Positions 1 to 8,226 of a DNA stretch of 64,000 nucleotides are shown here, piece by piece. This DNA is from CAZOKZ01 sp964580585. Lineage in GTDB: Bacteria > Sumerlaeota > Sumerlaeia > SLMS01 > JAHLLQ01. Made by a program: the position numbers and the translations under genes. Numbering within the stretch: position 1 is the first letter of the stretch; each line of letters begins with the position of its first letter. The DNA is taken from the NCBI GenBank assembly GCA_964580585.1, contig CAZOKZ010000002.1, positions 124,001-188,000 of the forward strand. The letters are read 5' to 3'. Below the pieces are notes generated by a model. It was given only the letters and a program-made list of their open reading frames with translations. It was not told where the DNA came from and made no database searches.

Positions 1-248
1 CATTCGTGGGACATTTGCGGAATCGCCCAATTTTTCTGCGCGGCGGAATTTATATACTCGTGCACCAGAACACGGTCGGCTTTTGCCTCGGCAATTTCAC
101 GCGTTTTATCTGTGCTGGCGGCATCGAGAACCACGACCACTTCGTCCGCAAACCGCACCGAGGCAATACAATCGGCAATATGGCGTTCTTCGTTGCCTGC
201 GGGAATCATCGCCGTCAGCTTGGCACGGTTTTTATCGGGAGCACTCAC
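1..248 (-). CDS. Glycosyltransferase family 2, N-terminal part (runs off the left edge)
   Basis: The reverse strand from 248 to 1 encodes about 82 residues of a GT-A glycosyltransferase: an opening 'KLTAMIPAGNEERHIADCI' stretch, then 'VVVVLDAASTDKT', which fits the nucleotide-sugar-binding region of GT2 enzymes (family knowledge). The usual DxSxDxT is read here as DAASTDKT. The start is a GTG whose first four bases overlap the stop of the upstream 49-residue gene (GTGA), implying translational coupling. The sugar donor and acceptor cannot be predicted. It is the last visible gene of a minus-strand operon that begins near 6089 and contains another glycosyltransferase. Confidence 0.8.
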   Translation of the reverse strand, partial: MSAPDKNRAKLTAMIPAGNEERHIADCIASVRFADEVVVVLDAASTDKTREIAEAKADRVLVHEYINSAAQKNWAIPQMSHE

Positions 249-394
249 TTGCCTTCCACCTCGGCGGCGGGACTTTGGCCGTTCGCATTCGGCGCTCGAT
301 AGATATTATAAATCAACATGACGCTGATTCCAACGGAGAGTCCCATCAGAAAAACGGCAATCAATCGAATGTTTGAATGACGTTCCGGCGTCAT
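245..394 (-). CDS. Small single-span membrane protein, 49 aa
   Basis: This short reading frame has one hydrophobic segment at residues 10-28 (LIAVFLMGLSVGISVMLIY), a short basic N-terminus and a polar tail, so it is probably a single-pass inner-membrane protein. It begins six bases after the XdhC stop, has a good Shine-Dalgarno (AAGGGA, nine bases before ATG), and its TGA overlaps the GTG start of the next glycosyltransferase by four bases. That tight fit on both sides is the main argument that it is real. I recognise no family; it may be a partner or stabiliser of the membrane glycosyltransferases in the operon. Confidence 0.6.
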   Translation of the reverse strand: MTPERHSNIRLIAVFLMGLSVGISVMLIYNIYRAPNANGQSPAAEVEGK

Positions 395-400
395 GAGAAT

Positions 401-1252
401 TCATCCCTTCTTTCGGCCCGAAACGCGTTTCTTATTCGGTGTGCACGTTTTCGGCGGTACAGGTAAACCCTGTCGGAAAAATTCCGAACGCGCCTGCACC
501 AGTTGCGCGGCAATCGAGACGGCAATTTCCTCGGGTGTGATCGAGCCGATGTCAAGCCCGGCGGGACTATGGACGCGGTTCAGTTGCTCGTCGGTAACGC
601 CGTCTTCCGCCAGACGTTGACGGATGTTGGCCCATTTCGCGCGACTGCCCACCATTGCGATAAAGCACGCGGGCGATTCGATCACCGAACGTAAACACGC
701 TTCGTCGCCGGTGTGCCCGCGCGTCACAATCACCACAAAGGTCGTCGGTGTGATCTCTACCTGCTGGGCAAGCTCTTCGTATGGCGCCTGAACAATACGA
801 TCCGCGTGCGGAAACCGTTGGGTGTTGGCAAATTGCGGTCGGTCGTCCATCACCGTCAGACGAAATTCCAATCCTTGTACCACTTGGGCCAAGGCGCAGG
901 AAATATGACCGCCACCGCAAATCAGAAGTTGAGAGTCAGGCATCACCGGTTCCACAAAAATCGCGATTTCACCACCGCAGAGCATGTCCATTTCGTCCGC
1001 GTTCTTGGCTTTAATATCCACGCGGAGCAATTCGGGTACAAGCGACTTCATCACGCGACGCGCCACCATGATCACGTCGGCCTCGACGCAACCTCCCCCA
1101 ATGGTTCCGTAAATATCCATGTCTGCCGTGATCAACATGCGCGCGCCCGATTTACGCGGCGTCGATCCAACCGTTTCCACCACGGTTGCCATAGCGAGGC
1201 GTTTTCCCGCACGCGTCCATTCGAGGATTTTTTCGTGAAAATGAACCTGCAT
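401..1252 (-). CDS. XdhC/CoxI family protein (molybdenum-hydroxylase maturation factor)
   Basis: This 283-residue protein has both halves of the XdhC family. The N-terminal XdhC_CoxI domain shows GSTPRKSGARMLI (about residues 29-41) and GTIGGGCVEADV (about 49-60). The C-terminal Rossmann-like domain shows ICGGGHIS (about 111-118), TRGHTGDEACL, MVGSRAK and SPAGLDIGSITPEEIA. Known members bind molybdenum cofactor, help sulfurate it and insert it into xanthine dehydrogenase-type enzymes. No hydroxylase subunit lies in this window, so it is an orphan here. Its ATG overlaps the stop of the upstream membrane glycosyltransferase by one base (TAATG), with a GGAGG Shine-Dalgarno in the end of that gene, so it is co-translated with carbohydrate genes, an odd neighbourhood. 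Confidence 0.9.
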   Translation of the reverse strand: MQVHFHEKILEWTRAGKRLAMATVVETVGSTPRKSGARMLITADMDIYGTIGGGCVEADVIMVARRVMKSLVPELLRVDIKAKNADEMDMLCGGEIAIFVEPVMPDSQLLICGGGHISCALAQVVQGLEFRLTVMDDRPQFANTQRFPHADRIVQAPYEELAQQVEITPTTFVVIVTRGHTGDEACLRSVIESPACFIAMVGSRAKWANIRQRLAEDGVTDEQLNRVHSPAGLDIGSITPEEIAVSIAAQLVQARSEFFRQGLPVPPKTCTPNKKRVSGRKKG

Positions 1253-3927
1253 TATTCAACCTCCTCATTCCCCTCATAAACAAACCGATACAATTCGTTT
1301 TCGCCGAATTTCTTTTCCAACACCAGACTGCCGTTGGCAATCAATTCATCCAAACCCACGCGTGCATTGATGGGGTGGGCCGCTTCGTTGGGAATGCGCA
1401 GATAATACCGAATGCCACGAGCACGGAAGAACGCAAGCTTTTCCGCCGCCGATTTCATGGCATAGGTTTTCTGCACATCCCAGTCGTCCAGGTGCACCAA
1501 CTCAATCGACGGATCGTACATCAAGTGCCGGTTGTCGTGCGTCAGGAGTGGCTGGCCCACGGCGACTTCATTCACGGCATTCCACATATCGGCATCAGTG
1601 CCAAAACGAAGTCGATAAAACGTGTCGGGGTTCATGCCCGGATGGCGAAAGACATCCAGGTCGGACATTACATACTGCTGGCCGTAAACGTGTTGAACGC
1701 CAAAGGTTTTAAAGTTCATCAGGCTCATTGGAATTCCCACGATCAGTACGATGGCAATCACCGTTAAGACACCGAGGATTTCCGTCAGTTGTCGCCAAAG
1801 CGAATTAGAGGTTGCCGTCCAGGCCAAAAAAGGAACAGCGCCGAAAATTGCCATTGGAATAATGACAGGGATGATCTGATAAAGATAGAGATCAGCTAAA
1901 ATATAATGATAAGCAAACAAACATGCCGCCAAAAGGCCTGCTGTTCCCACGACAGTTTGAAACACGCGTTCATCGATCGGTTGCATGTCTTCGTACATCG
2001 CACCGCGACGACAAACAGTAAGAATCGCCGCCAAAATCAAGCCTGGGATGAAAAATCCCAGAAATAAAGGCGCTATTTTATAGGCATGAAAATACGATTT
2101 GACTCGCATCGTACCACCCAACGGGGACGGACGTTCTTGAACACCCGACCAGTCCGGCGGCGACCATTCAAGTAAATAACGCAAGCGATCCAACCACGCT
2201 CCACGATTCAAATCCATGTCTCCGTCCCCCGATTGTTCAGGACGAAACGTTTCAAAACCTTGCCAGTAAAGATAACTCGCTGCGAGCCGATCGCGCAGGG
2301 TCGCTTCGCGCTCAAACCCCTCGGCATTTTGATCGCGCATGGGCCGCACGGCACGCATGTCGGCGTATTGTTCAGCCAACCGCCCGACTCCGTCCCCATT
2401 ACGGAACCATTCGAGGTTTGCACTCTCCAACACATCCGGATTGATGTTTTTGCTCGATACAAAAATGTTCGGGAAAAACGAATACACGGGATTGCCCGTG
2501 ACGACAATGTTACGCACATACCACGGAAGCGACAACGCAATCCCAACAGAAAAAATCAGCCAGAATTGACGAGTTTTCCAAACAAATTGGCGTTTTTCAC
2601 TTTGGGCGGCGGAAAGTTCATCCTCCGAAAGAGTTGCGGATTCTCCGTCCCCATCCGGAACAGGTTCGCTTGTTGTTCCGCGTGGCCAAAAAGCCAACAC
2701 GATTGCCAACACCCATGGAACCCATAATATTCCCATCAGGTAATTGATGTGCATCGCTGCTGCCGGGATTAATGTAAGCGCCGCAACAGATCCGGGCGAT
2801 TGTGTTCGAGCGACGACAAATGCAAAGTAGATAAACGCCGTAACAAACAGGATCGCAATCGCGTAGTCCGAGGCATATGTGCTGTACGCGATGAAAAGCG
2901 GCGTCGCACGAAGCAACACGGCACCCGCCATTGCCACACTTCTCCGTCCCCAAATAGCCAGAAGGGTTTCATATACAATCAACGTGCTTGCCAACCCCGC
3001 CAGTGGTCCCGCTAATCGCTGATGTAAATCCGACCACGTGCCAAACATCGTGCTGGCAACAGCGCCGTAATTGGCAAAGAGATGTGGGTAATTTGCGCCG
3101 AGCCCAATGCCTACCTGCGCGACAACTTTCGTGGGAAATGCATGCTCCAGAAACGTCATGCGTCCATATCCCAGATACAAAATCAGCGAATCCCAGTAGG
3201 TCTCGGGAAAAAACAATCCATGCCAAAATGTAGCCGCTGTCATAACGGTGATGGCAAACACCCCAAACCAGAAAAAAGCCCTGGCAATCTGGCTTTCTTT
3301 AAAAAGTTCATCGGAATCCGGACCAATCAACTCACTATCCGCATGATCAAATTCCTCTCCCGTCTCGAAACAGGTTTGCCAATTTTTCGACTCGGGGGAC
3401 GGAGTTTCCCACCATCGCCATGGAGAACTTTGATCTCGCCGTCGGACGGCATACATCACGCCGCACAACATTCCCACCCACACAATCCAAACCACGGGCA
3501 GATAAAGCAAATGCGCCATGGTGACCAGTTCAAAAACGATTCCGCTGACCGCCATGCCAATGGCATACGACAAGCAAATTGCCGCACGAGGACGGAGATG
3601 CACATCGAGCGCCTTCAGCGTCCCCCAACCGAGGAGCACATTCAGCAGCGCAAAAAAAATGGCTTCGAGTAATTGCAATGGTGGCGAGTTCCGCCACGAA
3701 AACGACCAGTCGGATGAGAGCAAACCACGGTAAACATCGAGCAAACCGTTACTGCCTGGGCCGCCGGTCAATACTTGTGCACGAACGACAAAAAGCACCT
3801 GGAGCAGCGCCCATCCAAGCATGATCGCCGCCACGCCAACCAGCATCTTACCCGTCGGGCTGAATGCGCGACGCAGCTTATTGGGCGGGGGCGTAAATTG
3901 CTCGGCGACACCCTCCGATTCCGTCAT
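1252..3927 (-). CDS. Large multi-span membrane protein, GT-C (family 39-like) glycosyltransferase candidate, 891 aa
   Basis: Hydropathy read by eye gives about ten or more membrane spans, starting near residues 27-50 and including LILAAILTV and VLTVIAIVLIVGIPMSL. Long soluble loops lie between them, and a roughly 150-residue soluble tail ends in an LVLEKKFGENELYRFVYE-like region. This architecture matches lipid-phosphosugar-dependent GT-C enzymes (PMT/ArnT-like). The FFPETYWDSLILYLGYGR stretch after a membrane span may be the acidic extracytoplasmic loop such enzymes use, but I cannot assign the catalytic Asp with certainty. The ATG overlaps the upstream stop by four bases (ATGA). The gene carries six copies of the GGGGACGGAG-type motif (one with a mismatch) in different frames, giving GDGD, GDGVG, PDGDGE, WGRRS and TPSPE. 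No better family is recognised. Confidence 0.65.
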   Translation of the reverse strand: MTESEGVAEQFTPPPNKLRRAFSPTGKMLVGVAAIMLGWALLQVLFVVRAQVLTGGPGSNGLLDVYRGLLSSDWSFSWRNSPPLQLLEAIFFALLNVLLGWGTLKALDVHLRPRAAICLSYAIGMAVSGIVFELVTMAHLLYLPVVWIVWVGMLCGVMYAVRRRDQSSPWRWWETPSPESKNWQTCFETGEEFDHADSELIGPDSDELFKESQIARAFFWFGVFAITVMTAATFWHGLFFPETYWDSLILYLGYGRMTFLEHAFPTKVVAQVGIGLGANYPHLFANYGAVASTMFGTWSDLHQRLAGPLAGLASTLIVYETLLAIWGRRSVAMAGAVLLRATPLFIAYSTYASDYAIAILFVTAFIYFAFVVARTQSPGSVAALTLIPAAAMHINYLMGILWVPWVLAIVLAFWPRGTTSEPVPDGDGESATLSEDELSAAQSEKRQFVWKTRQFWLIFSVGIALSLPWYVRNIVVTGNPVYSFFPNIFVSSKNINPDVLESANLEWFRNGDGVGRLAEQYADMRAVRPMRDQNAEGFEREATLRDRLAASYLYWQGFETFRPEQSGDGDMDLNRGAWLDRLRYLLEWSPPDWSGVQERPSPLGGTMRVKSYFHAYKIAPLFLGFFIPGLILAAILTVCRRGAMYEDMQPIDERVFQTVVGTAGLLAACLFAYHYILADLYLYQIIPVIIPMAIFGAVPFLAWTATSNSLWRQLTEILGVLTVIAIVLIVGIPMSLMNFKTFGVQHVYGQQYVMSDLDVFRHPGMNPDTFYRLRFGTDADMWNAVNEVAVGQPLLTHDNRHLMYDPSIELVHLDDWDVQKTYAMKSAAEKLAFFRARGIRYYLRIPNEAAHPINARVGLDELIANGSLVLEKKFGENELYRFVYEGNEEVE

Positions 3928-4432
3928 GGCAGCAGTCCGCTCATCCCCAAATTGTCGAGAATTTGCTGGTTCAAGTCAGGAAAGAATACCCAGATGATGA
4001 TTTGCAAAATCGTCAGTCCAATCATCACCAGCGAAATGATAATCCCAAGGATCATCACCATCGTCGCCATATCGTCGCGGTAGTTATACTGCTTGGCGCG
4101 CTGCCGTGCAGAAATCGCCATCGCCGTGCTGGCGATTCCTCCCACCAATCCGATCGGGGGGAAGCAGCAAAATCCCACAATGAACGAAGCGAATGCGATA
4201 ATCATCGCTGTCATCACACGCGAATCGCGACCATAGGGTGAAGCAGGCGGTGGATACCCACCTTGTTGATAATATTGTCCGGGCGGCGGTTGATAGGCTC
4301 CTGCGTACGGATTTTGATACACGCCCGGATCGACCGGCGGCGGGTAGTTTCCCGGCGGCGGACCGTAATACGGAGGAGGCGCATACCCTCCCTGCGGCGG
4401 GTAGCCTGGATATTGACCATAAGGGGACGGAG
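2123..4432. repeat. Cluster of seven copies of the 10-mer GGGGACGGAG/CTCCGTCCCC
   Basis: Exact copies start at 2220, 2388, 2643 and 2942 (as CTCCGTCCCC) and at 3395 and 4423 (as GGGGACGGAG), with a one-mismatch copy at 2123. Six lie in the GT-C-like gene and one in the DUF4190-like gene. Both orientations and several reading frames are used, so the constraint is on DNA, not protein. Further exact copies are at 19387 and 61955, and a second cluster is at 32777-36023. One-mismatch copies are at 15883, 53263, 39610, 61600 and 61618. Confidence 0.75.
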
Positions 4433-4775
4433 GTGGAGGCGGCGCTTCGCCACCTTGATATTCGGGCTGATTTTGCCATTGTTCTGGCGAACCGGGCGCC
4501 TGAGCAGCCCCGATCACCGGCTGCTCCCACGTGGGTGCTTCCGGTGGAATCTCCGTCTGACCTTCGTCAAGCGGAGGCGGCGCGTCCGAAGAGGATTCCC
4601 TTTCACCCTCCACGGCATCTGCCGATTCAGCCATCTTTGAAGCACCTGAATCCTCCGCGCCTAAAACGGGCGAACCATCATCGGGACGCTGCCACGTCCA
4701 TTCTTCTGGTTGCTGTTGATCCGGCTCTTGAAATTCTGGGGATTCATCCGGATTTGGCTTCATCGGGTCGGTCAT
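3924..4775 (-). CDS. Proline-rich membrane protein with C-terminal DUF4190-like domain, 283 aa
   Basis: The first 180 or so residues are acidic, then rich in Pro, Gly, Tyr and Gln (repeated PPPG, YPP and GGY), typical of a disordered cytoplasmic tail. Two hydrophobic spans follow, separated by a short charged loop (AISARQRAKQY), the usual DUF4190 layout. The start at 4775 is chosen because AAGGA lies seven bases ahead; the frame stays open 37 codons further upstream without a good ribosome site. Its TGA overlaps the next gene's ATG by four bases. The function is unknown; DUF4190 proteins are often small membrane proteins near signalling or envelope genes. A similar design, with the proline tail at the other end, occurs in the 9675-10844 gene. 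Confidence 0.7.
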   Translation of the reverse strand: MTDPMKPNPDESPEFQEPDQQQPEEWTWQRPDDGSPVLGAEDSGASKMAESADAVEGERESSSDAPPPLDEGQTEIPPEAPTWEQPVIGAAQAPGSPEQWQNQPEYQGGEAPPPPPSPYGQYPGYPPQGGYAPPPYYGPPPGNYPPPVDPGVYQNPYAGAYQPPPGQYYQQGGYPPPASPYGRDSRVMTAMIIAFASFIVGFCCFPPIGLVGGIASTAMAISARQRAKQYNYRDDMATMVMILGIIISLVMIGLTILQIIIWVFFPDLNQQILDNLGMSGLLP

Positions 4776-4898
4776 GCCGTAGTCCTTGGGTCGAGGTCGG
4801 TTTCGCGCGCGCGTTTCGTTTAAAAAGGTAAGCATCCGCGAAGCCAAGGCTAAAGCGGAATTCGTTCCATCCTCCAAACAATCCACCGGGCCTTTTGG

Positions 4899-6089
4899 CT
4901 AACATCCAGCCGGTTGCGCGGCACGATGCATGGAATGAACTGGTCGCATTTCTGGTATTCCCAAGACGCGACACCACAGATTCACGTACGCGTTTGCTGT
5001 CAGGCCAAGTTCAAATTCATCGCTGATGAAATCGCGTCCGTTTTCGCCCATTTCGTTCCGTTCTTCTGGGTTGTTTAACAACGCAATGACGTGCTGGGCT
5101 AATTGCTCAATGTTATCTTTCTCGAAGAGATAACCGGTCTGACCATCGCAAACAATTTCCGGGATGCCTCCGATTCGGCTGGCAACCACGGGTGTGCAGC
5201 AGGCTTGCGACTCCGCTACAACAAGTCCATACGCTTCGACCCGACTGGGATGAACCACCACGTCGAGAGTCGAAAGCACTTGGGGCAGCATGGTGGACAG
5301 CGGACCGATGAACCGCATCTGGTCGAGAACTCCCAACCGTCTGGCCAACCCGATCAGATCGTCTCGACTGGAGCCGGCGCCGAAAATAAATGCAACACAA
5401 CGCGGATGGGTTTCGAGAATTTTCGGCATCGCACGGATAAATGCATCGTGTCCTTTGAGGGGGCGCAACGTTCCCACGGCTCCAATGATCGGAGCATCCA
5501 ATTCAACATTCAAATATTGCCGGATAATTTCCTGGTGAAAAGGTAGGATCGGGTACGTCTGCACACAATCGACACCGTTCGGAATCAGATGGACGCGCTC
5601 CTGGGGATATCCCGCGCGGATCATTTCGCGGCTGACGAATTCGGATACGGCCACCCATGCCCGGCAACGTTGCCGCGTCAGTTTGTCCAGCACCCGATAA
5701 ACGGTACCTTTCGCTCGTCCCTTTTCATCCACTGCATGTAACCCATGACAGGTTGAAATCAGCGGTATTTCATCCAGCTCTTTGTGCACGAATCGAAGCG
5801 CCAGGTCCGGCCAAAGCAAATGGCTGTGGATCAAATCCGGGCAATCCGAACGCTTGCGCAGCCGACGCGCCCAATCGCGAAGTCGTTCAATTCCTCCCAA
5901 CCCACGCGAAGAAACCACTTCGGTCGAAACCCCCAGCGCATGAAACCGATCCACCAGTGCGCCATCGCGGCTGAGCGCCACTGTCCCGATGCACATATCC
6001 GGTTCGGGAACCCAACGCTGGCAAAGACGGTAGAGCAACAGCCCGGGACCGTCTTCTTCATAGGAATTCAGGGCGATCAGAATACGCAA
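4899..6089 (-). CDS. Glycosyltransferase family 4, 396 aa
   Basis: This has a GT-B fold with an N-terminal acceptor domain starting MRILIALNSYEEDGPG and a C-terminal GT1/GT4 domain. The signature VHPSRVEAYGLVVAESQAC, with the E-x7-E pair that binds the donor nucleotide-sugar, is followed by PVVASRIGGIPEIV. Also visible are VAVSEFVSREMI and IPNGVDC, both typical of this family. The enzyme would add a sugar to a lipid-linked or envelope glycan at the cytoplasmic face; specificity cannot be read. It is the first gene of the minus-strand operon, with 123 bases before the DUF4190-like gene. No terminator separates them. Confidence 0.9.
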   Translation of the reverse strand: MRILIALNSYEEDGPGLLLYRLCQRWVPEPDMCIGTVALSRDGALVDRFHALGVSTEVVSSRGLGGIERLRDWARRLRKRSDCPDLIHSHLLWPDLALRFVHKELDEIPLISTCHGLHAVDEKGRAKGTVYRVLDKLTRQRCRAWVAVSEFVSREMIRAGYPQERVHLIPNGVDCVQTYPILPFHQEIIRQYLNVELDAPIIGAVGTLRPLKGHDAFIRAMPKILETHPRCVAFIFGAGSSRDDLIGLARRLGVLDQMRFIGPLSTMLPQVLSTLDVVVHPSRVEAYGLVVAESQACCTPVVASRIGGIPEIVCDGQTGYLFEKDNIEQLAQHVIALLNNPEERNEMGENGRDFISDEFELGLTANAYVNLWCRVLGIPEMRPVHSMHRAAQPAGC

Positions 6090-6164
6090 TGCAGGGTCCG
6101 CCTTTCGATACGAAGCAATTCCATTTCATAGTGTAGCAAATTCGAGGGAACCAGCACAAGGGAC

Positions 6165-6206
6165 GAGACAAAAAAAAACGCCGTCCGCTTTGTGGGCGGA
6201 CGGCAT
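6165..6206 (-). terminator. Rho-independent terminator after rplT
   Basis: A nine-base-pair stem, GCCGTCCGC (6180-6188) with GCGGACGGC (6196-6204), is followed on the minus strand by an eight-to-nine-T run (A run at 6170-6178 on the plus strand). It sits 31 bases after the rplT stop and closes the infC-rpmI-rplT operon. Confidence 0.9.
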
Positions 6207-6234
6207 GAGATGACAAGATTGCTTATGGGATAAA

Positions 6235-6633
6235 TCAGATCGACGGTGCCGTACGGGAAGCCGATTTTTCCGGCGACGACTGAAGAGCCGTTTTTGCCTG
6301 CTGAACGATCGAGGCAAAACCTTCGGCGTCATTGATGGCGATTTCGCTCAACATTTTGCGATCGATTTCAACGCCCGCCATGGTCAGACCGTTGATCAAA
6401 CGCGAGTAGGAAATCCCGTTCTGGCGGCAAGCCGCGTTGATACGGGTGATCCACAAAGCGCGGAAATTACGTTTGTTTTGTTTCCGATCACGATAAGCAT
6501 ACGCCAAGCCGCGCTTGACGGTTTCATTCGCATTGCGAAAAAGGCGATGGCGTCCGCCAAACGCTCCTTTCGCGGCTTTCAGAACTTTTTTACGACGGGC
6601 GCGCGACGCCACGTTATTGGTTGCTCTAGGCAT
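6235..6633 (-). CDS. rplT: 50S ribosomal protein L20
   Basis: The protein begins MPRATNNVASRARRKKVLK and continues with AKGAFGGRHRLFRNANETV, YAYRDRKQNKRNFRALWI and INAACRQNGISYSRLI, all diagnostic for bL20. L20 binds 23S rRNA early in 50S assembly and in many bacteria represses its own operon by binding mRNA. At 132 residues it is slightly longer than the usual 115-120, because of a polar tail after about residue 118. It is the last gene of the infC-rpmI-rplT operon, 77 bases after rpmI, and ends in a strong terminator. Confidence 0.98.
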   Translation of the reverse strand: MPRATNNVASRARRKKVLKAAKGAFGGRHRLFRNANETVKRGLAYAYRDRKQNKRNFRALWITRINAACRQNGISYSRLINGLTMAGVEIDRKMLSEIAINDAEGFASIVQQAKTALQSSPEKSASRTAPSI

Positions 6634-6710
6634 GAGGCCGACCTCCGACTATGAATAGGGGCAATGGGTTCAATTTTTCAGCGCCGTCCGTACACGGATC
6701 GGCTCGATCA

Positions 6711-6905
6711 TCATGTGTGCAAGACAGCTTTAAGACGCTTTTCGTCCGCCGGCCCCACCAGTGTGTGCTTACGCAGATGGCGTTTGCGCTTTTGGGCTTT
6801 CTTCGTCAGAATGTGACGAAGCCCTTGTTTTTTGCGTTTCAACCGTCCGGAAGCGGTCAATTTGACGCGCTTTTTCAGGCCGGAACGTGTTTTCATCTTC
6901 GGCAT
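6711..6905 (-). CDS. rpmI: 50S ribosomal protein L35
   Basis: The 64-residue, very basic protein begins MPKMKTRSGLKKRVKLTASG and contains the KRKKQGLRHILTKKAQKRKR core of bL35, at the normal family length. It is a structural protein of the large subunit. An AGAAGGAG ribosome site lies before the ATG at 6905. It sits between infC and rplT in the conserved order, 88 bases after infC. Confidence 0.97.
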   Translation of the reverse strand: MPKMKTRSGLKKRVKLTASGRLKRKKQGLRHILTKKAQKRKRHLRKHTLVGPADEKRLKAVLHT

Positions 6906-6993
6906 GTTACCTTCTCCTTCTGGTGAATCCCCGCACCTTTTTCAAGCGACAGTGCGCCTGGCGCGGAAGAAATTAGTGGTCGTTATTTCCAAC

Positions 6994-7521
6994 TTATGAT
7001 GCAGGCTTCCAGTCTTTGCGACGGCCCATAATCATGTGGATCGTCTTGTGTTGTTGGCTCGGAGCCTTTTCAATCTCGCCGATGTCTTCCAATTCCGACT
7101 TGATGGCTTCCACCAACGCCGCGCCCAACTGCGGTTTGGTGATTTCCCGTCCGCGGTATTGAAGGGTGAACTTCACCTTGTCGCCTTTTTCGAGGAACTC
7201 GCGCGCCTTGCGCAATTTCGTCGCACGGTCGTGCGGATCAATCGTCACGCGCATCTTGCATTCTTTCAATTCGACAGCGCGAGCCTTCTTGCGTGATGCT
7301 TTCAGGCGACGCTTCTGCTCGTAGATGACTTTCTTATAGTCATAAATACGGCAGACCGGCGGCTCGGCGCCGGGTGCGACTTCGACCAAGTCCAATTGGG
7401 CCTCAGCCGCCAACTTCATCGCTTCCTCGATGGGCACGACACCGACTTGCTCGCCTGTTTGCTTGATCAGCAATACTTCGCGAGCACGAATTTGATCGTT
7501 TACACGTGAATCCGGCTTAAT
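6994..7521 (-). CDS. infC: Translation initiation factor IF-3, with AUU start codon
   Basis: The 175-residue protein has both IF-3 domains: an N-terminal domain with VNDQIRAREVLLIKQTGEQ and a C-terminal domain with KMRVTIDPHDRATKLRKA, GDKVKFTLQYRGREI and MIMGRRKDW. IF-3 binds the 30S subunit and rejects non-canonical start codons. No ATG, GTG or TTG fits the conserved N-terminus. The frame begins naturally at ATT (7521-7519), eight bases after GGAGG (7530-7534). An AUU start is the classic infC autoregulation, because IF-3 discriminates against AUU (known from E. coli). A terminator-like hairpin directly upstream adds a second control layer. Starting at the internal TTG at 7473 would delete the conserved first 16 residues. 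Confidence 0.95.
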   Translation of the reverse strand: MKPDSRVNDQIRAREVLLIKQTGEQVGVVPIEEAMKLAAEAQLDLVEVAPGAEPPVCRIYDYKKVIYEQKRRLKASRKKARAVELKECKMRVTIDPHDRATKLRKAREFLEKGDKVKFTLQYRGREITKPQLGAALVEAIKSELEDIGEIEKAPSQQHKTIHMIMGRRKDWKPAS

Positions 7522-7537
7522 GACATCAACCTCCGAC

Positions 7538-7581
7538 TGAAAATAAAATGGGCGGAGAGCCCGTTACTGTGCTCTCCGCCC
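7538..7581 (-). promoter_or_regulatory. Attenuator hairpin (intrinsic terminator) in the infC leader
   Basis: A perfect 11-base-pair stem, GGGCGGAGAGC (7550-7560) with GCTCTCCGCCC (7571-7581), is followed on the minus strand by ATTTTATTTT (7540-7549). The T-rich tract ends six bases before the infC Shine-Dalgarno. No gene lies upstream on this strand (the next gene, at 8227, is divergent), so the hairpin cannot be serving an upstream gene and most likely attenuates infC-rpmI-rplT. L20- or IF-3-dependent control is inference from other bacteria. Confidence 0.75.
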
Positions 7582-7783
7582 AAAAGCCACCAACCACCGG
7601 CTGCCCTGAATCGGCGGACCGGAGGATTAAGTTTTCTTTTGTTTCAACCCCTTCGCTGCCATGGTTCCTCAAATCGAGGAGGCGCTGGAGGTGAGAAGCG
7701 GAGATGCTTCTACTTTGGAACCTTTTTAAACTGCTTTCGCAGAAAGGCCGGGGAATTTCCCGCCTCTGCATCGTAGTTGTCAA
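7582..7783 (-). promoter_or_regulatory. Probable infC promoter and structured 5' leader
   Basis: A perfect TTGACA lies on the minus strand at 7783-7778; the -10 region 17-18 bases on is weak (GGAAAT or GAAATT), so the promoter is tentative. Downstream, the leader can pair GGTTCC (7716-7721) with GGAACC (7663-7668), enclosing an AGAAGC/GCTTCT hairpin (7693-7710), before the attenuator stem. This gives a leader of about 225 bases before the AUU start, long enough for protein- or RNA-mediated control. No convincing T-box motif was seen. Confidence 0.45.
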
Positions 7784-8226
7784 GCGCGATTACGTTACAA
7801 ATCGGACGCAAACCCATTGAAATCGTCTTTATCCTCGCCGACTTGCCAAAATTTTCCAACCATTCAGCGGCTTTCTAAGTCATCTTTCCACAGGATTTGC
7901 CGAAAATGCCCCCTGGGCAATGGCTAAAAACGGGGTTTAAGCCCTGAAATCAGCTCACTTTATTGATTTCCTGCAAATTCCTGAAAGGTAAGGATTGATT
8001 TTGCAAAAGTTCGTGGCATACAACCCGGCGTCTTTTGCGGGGAAGAAATTTGGCCTTATTTTCGTTACTGGTCAACAGGGAAGGCAAAGGAGGAAGAGGT
8101 TTTTCACCTGACGGTTGCCGAATACAACCGCCAGATTTCCCTGACCTCAGTGGAATCAAATGTAAACCGATGATCATCCATGCGACGATGATCCATACAA
8201 CCTATCAAGAGTGAAAGTGACCTCAC
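7784..8226. other. Divergent intergenic region, no gene seen
   Basis: About 440 bases separate the infC leader from the plus-strand gene at 8227. I see no reading frame with a plausible product on either strand and no tRNA-like or repeated structure. It should hold the promoter of the 8227-9646 genes. Confidence 0.5.

Noticed and set aside
7582..7760. T-box riboswitch in the infC leader
   Set aside because: The conserved T-box antiterminator sequence (TGGNACCGCG) is absent, and the downstream genes are not tRNA-synthetase or amino-acid genes.
7526..7783. 85-codon open frame on the minus strand in the infC leader
   Set aside because: It overlaps the probable promoter, leader helices and attenuator, has no ribosome site and its product resembles nothing; more likely an untranslated leader.
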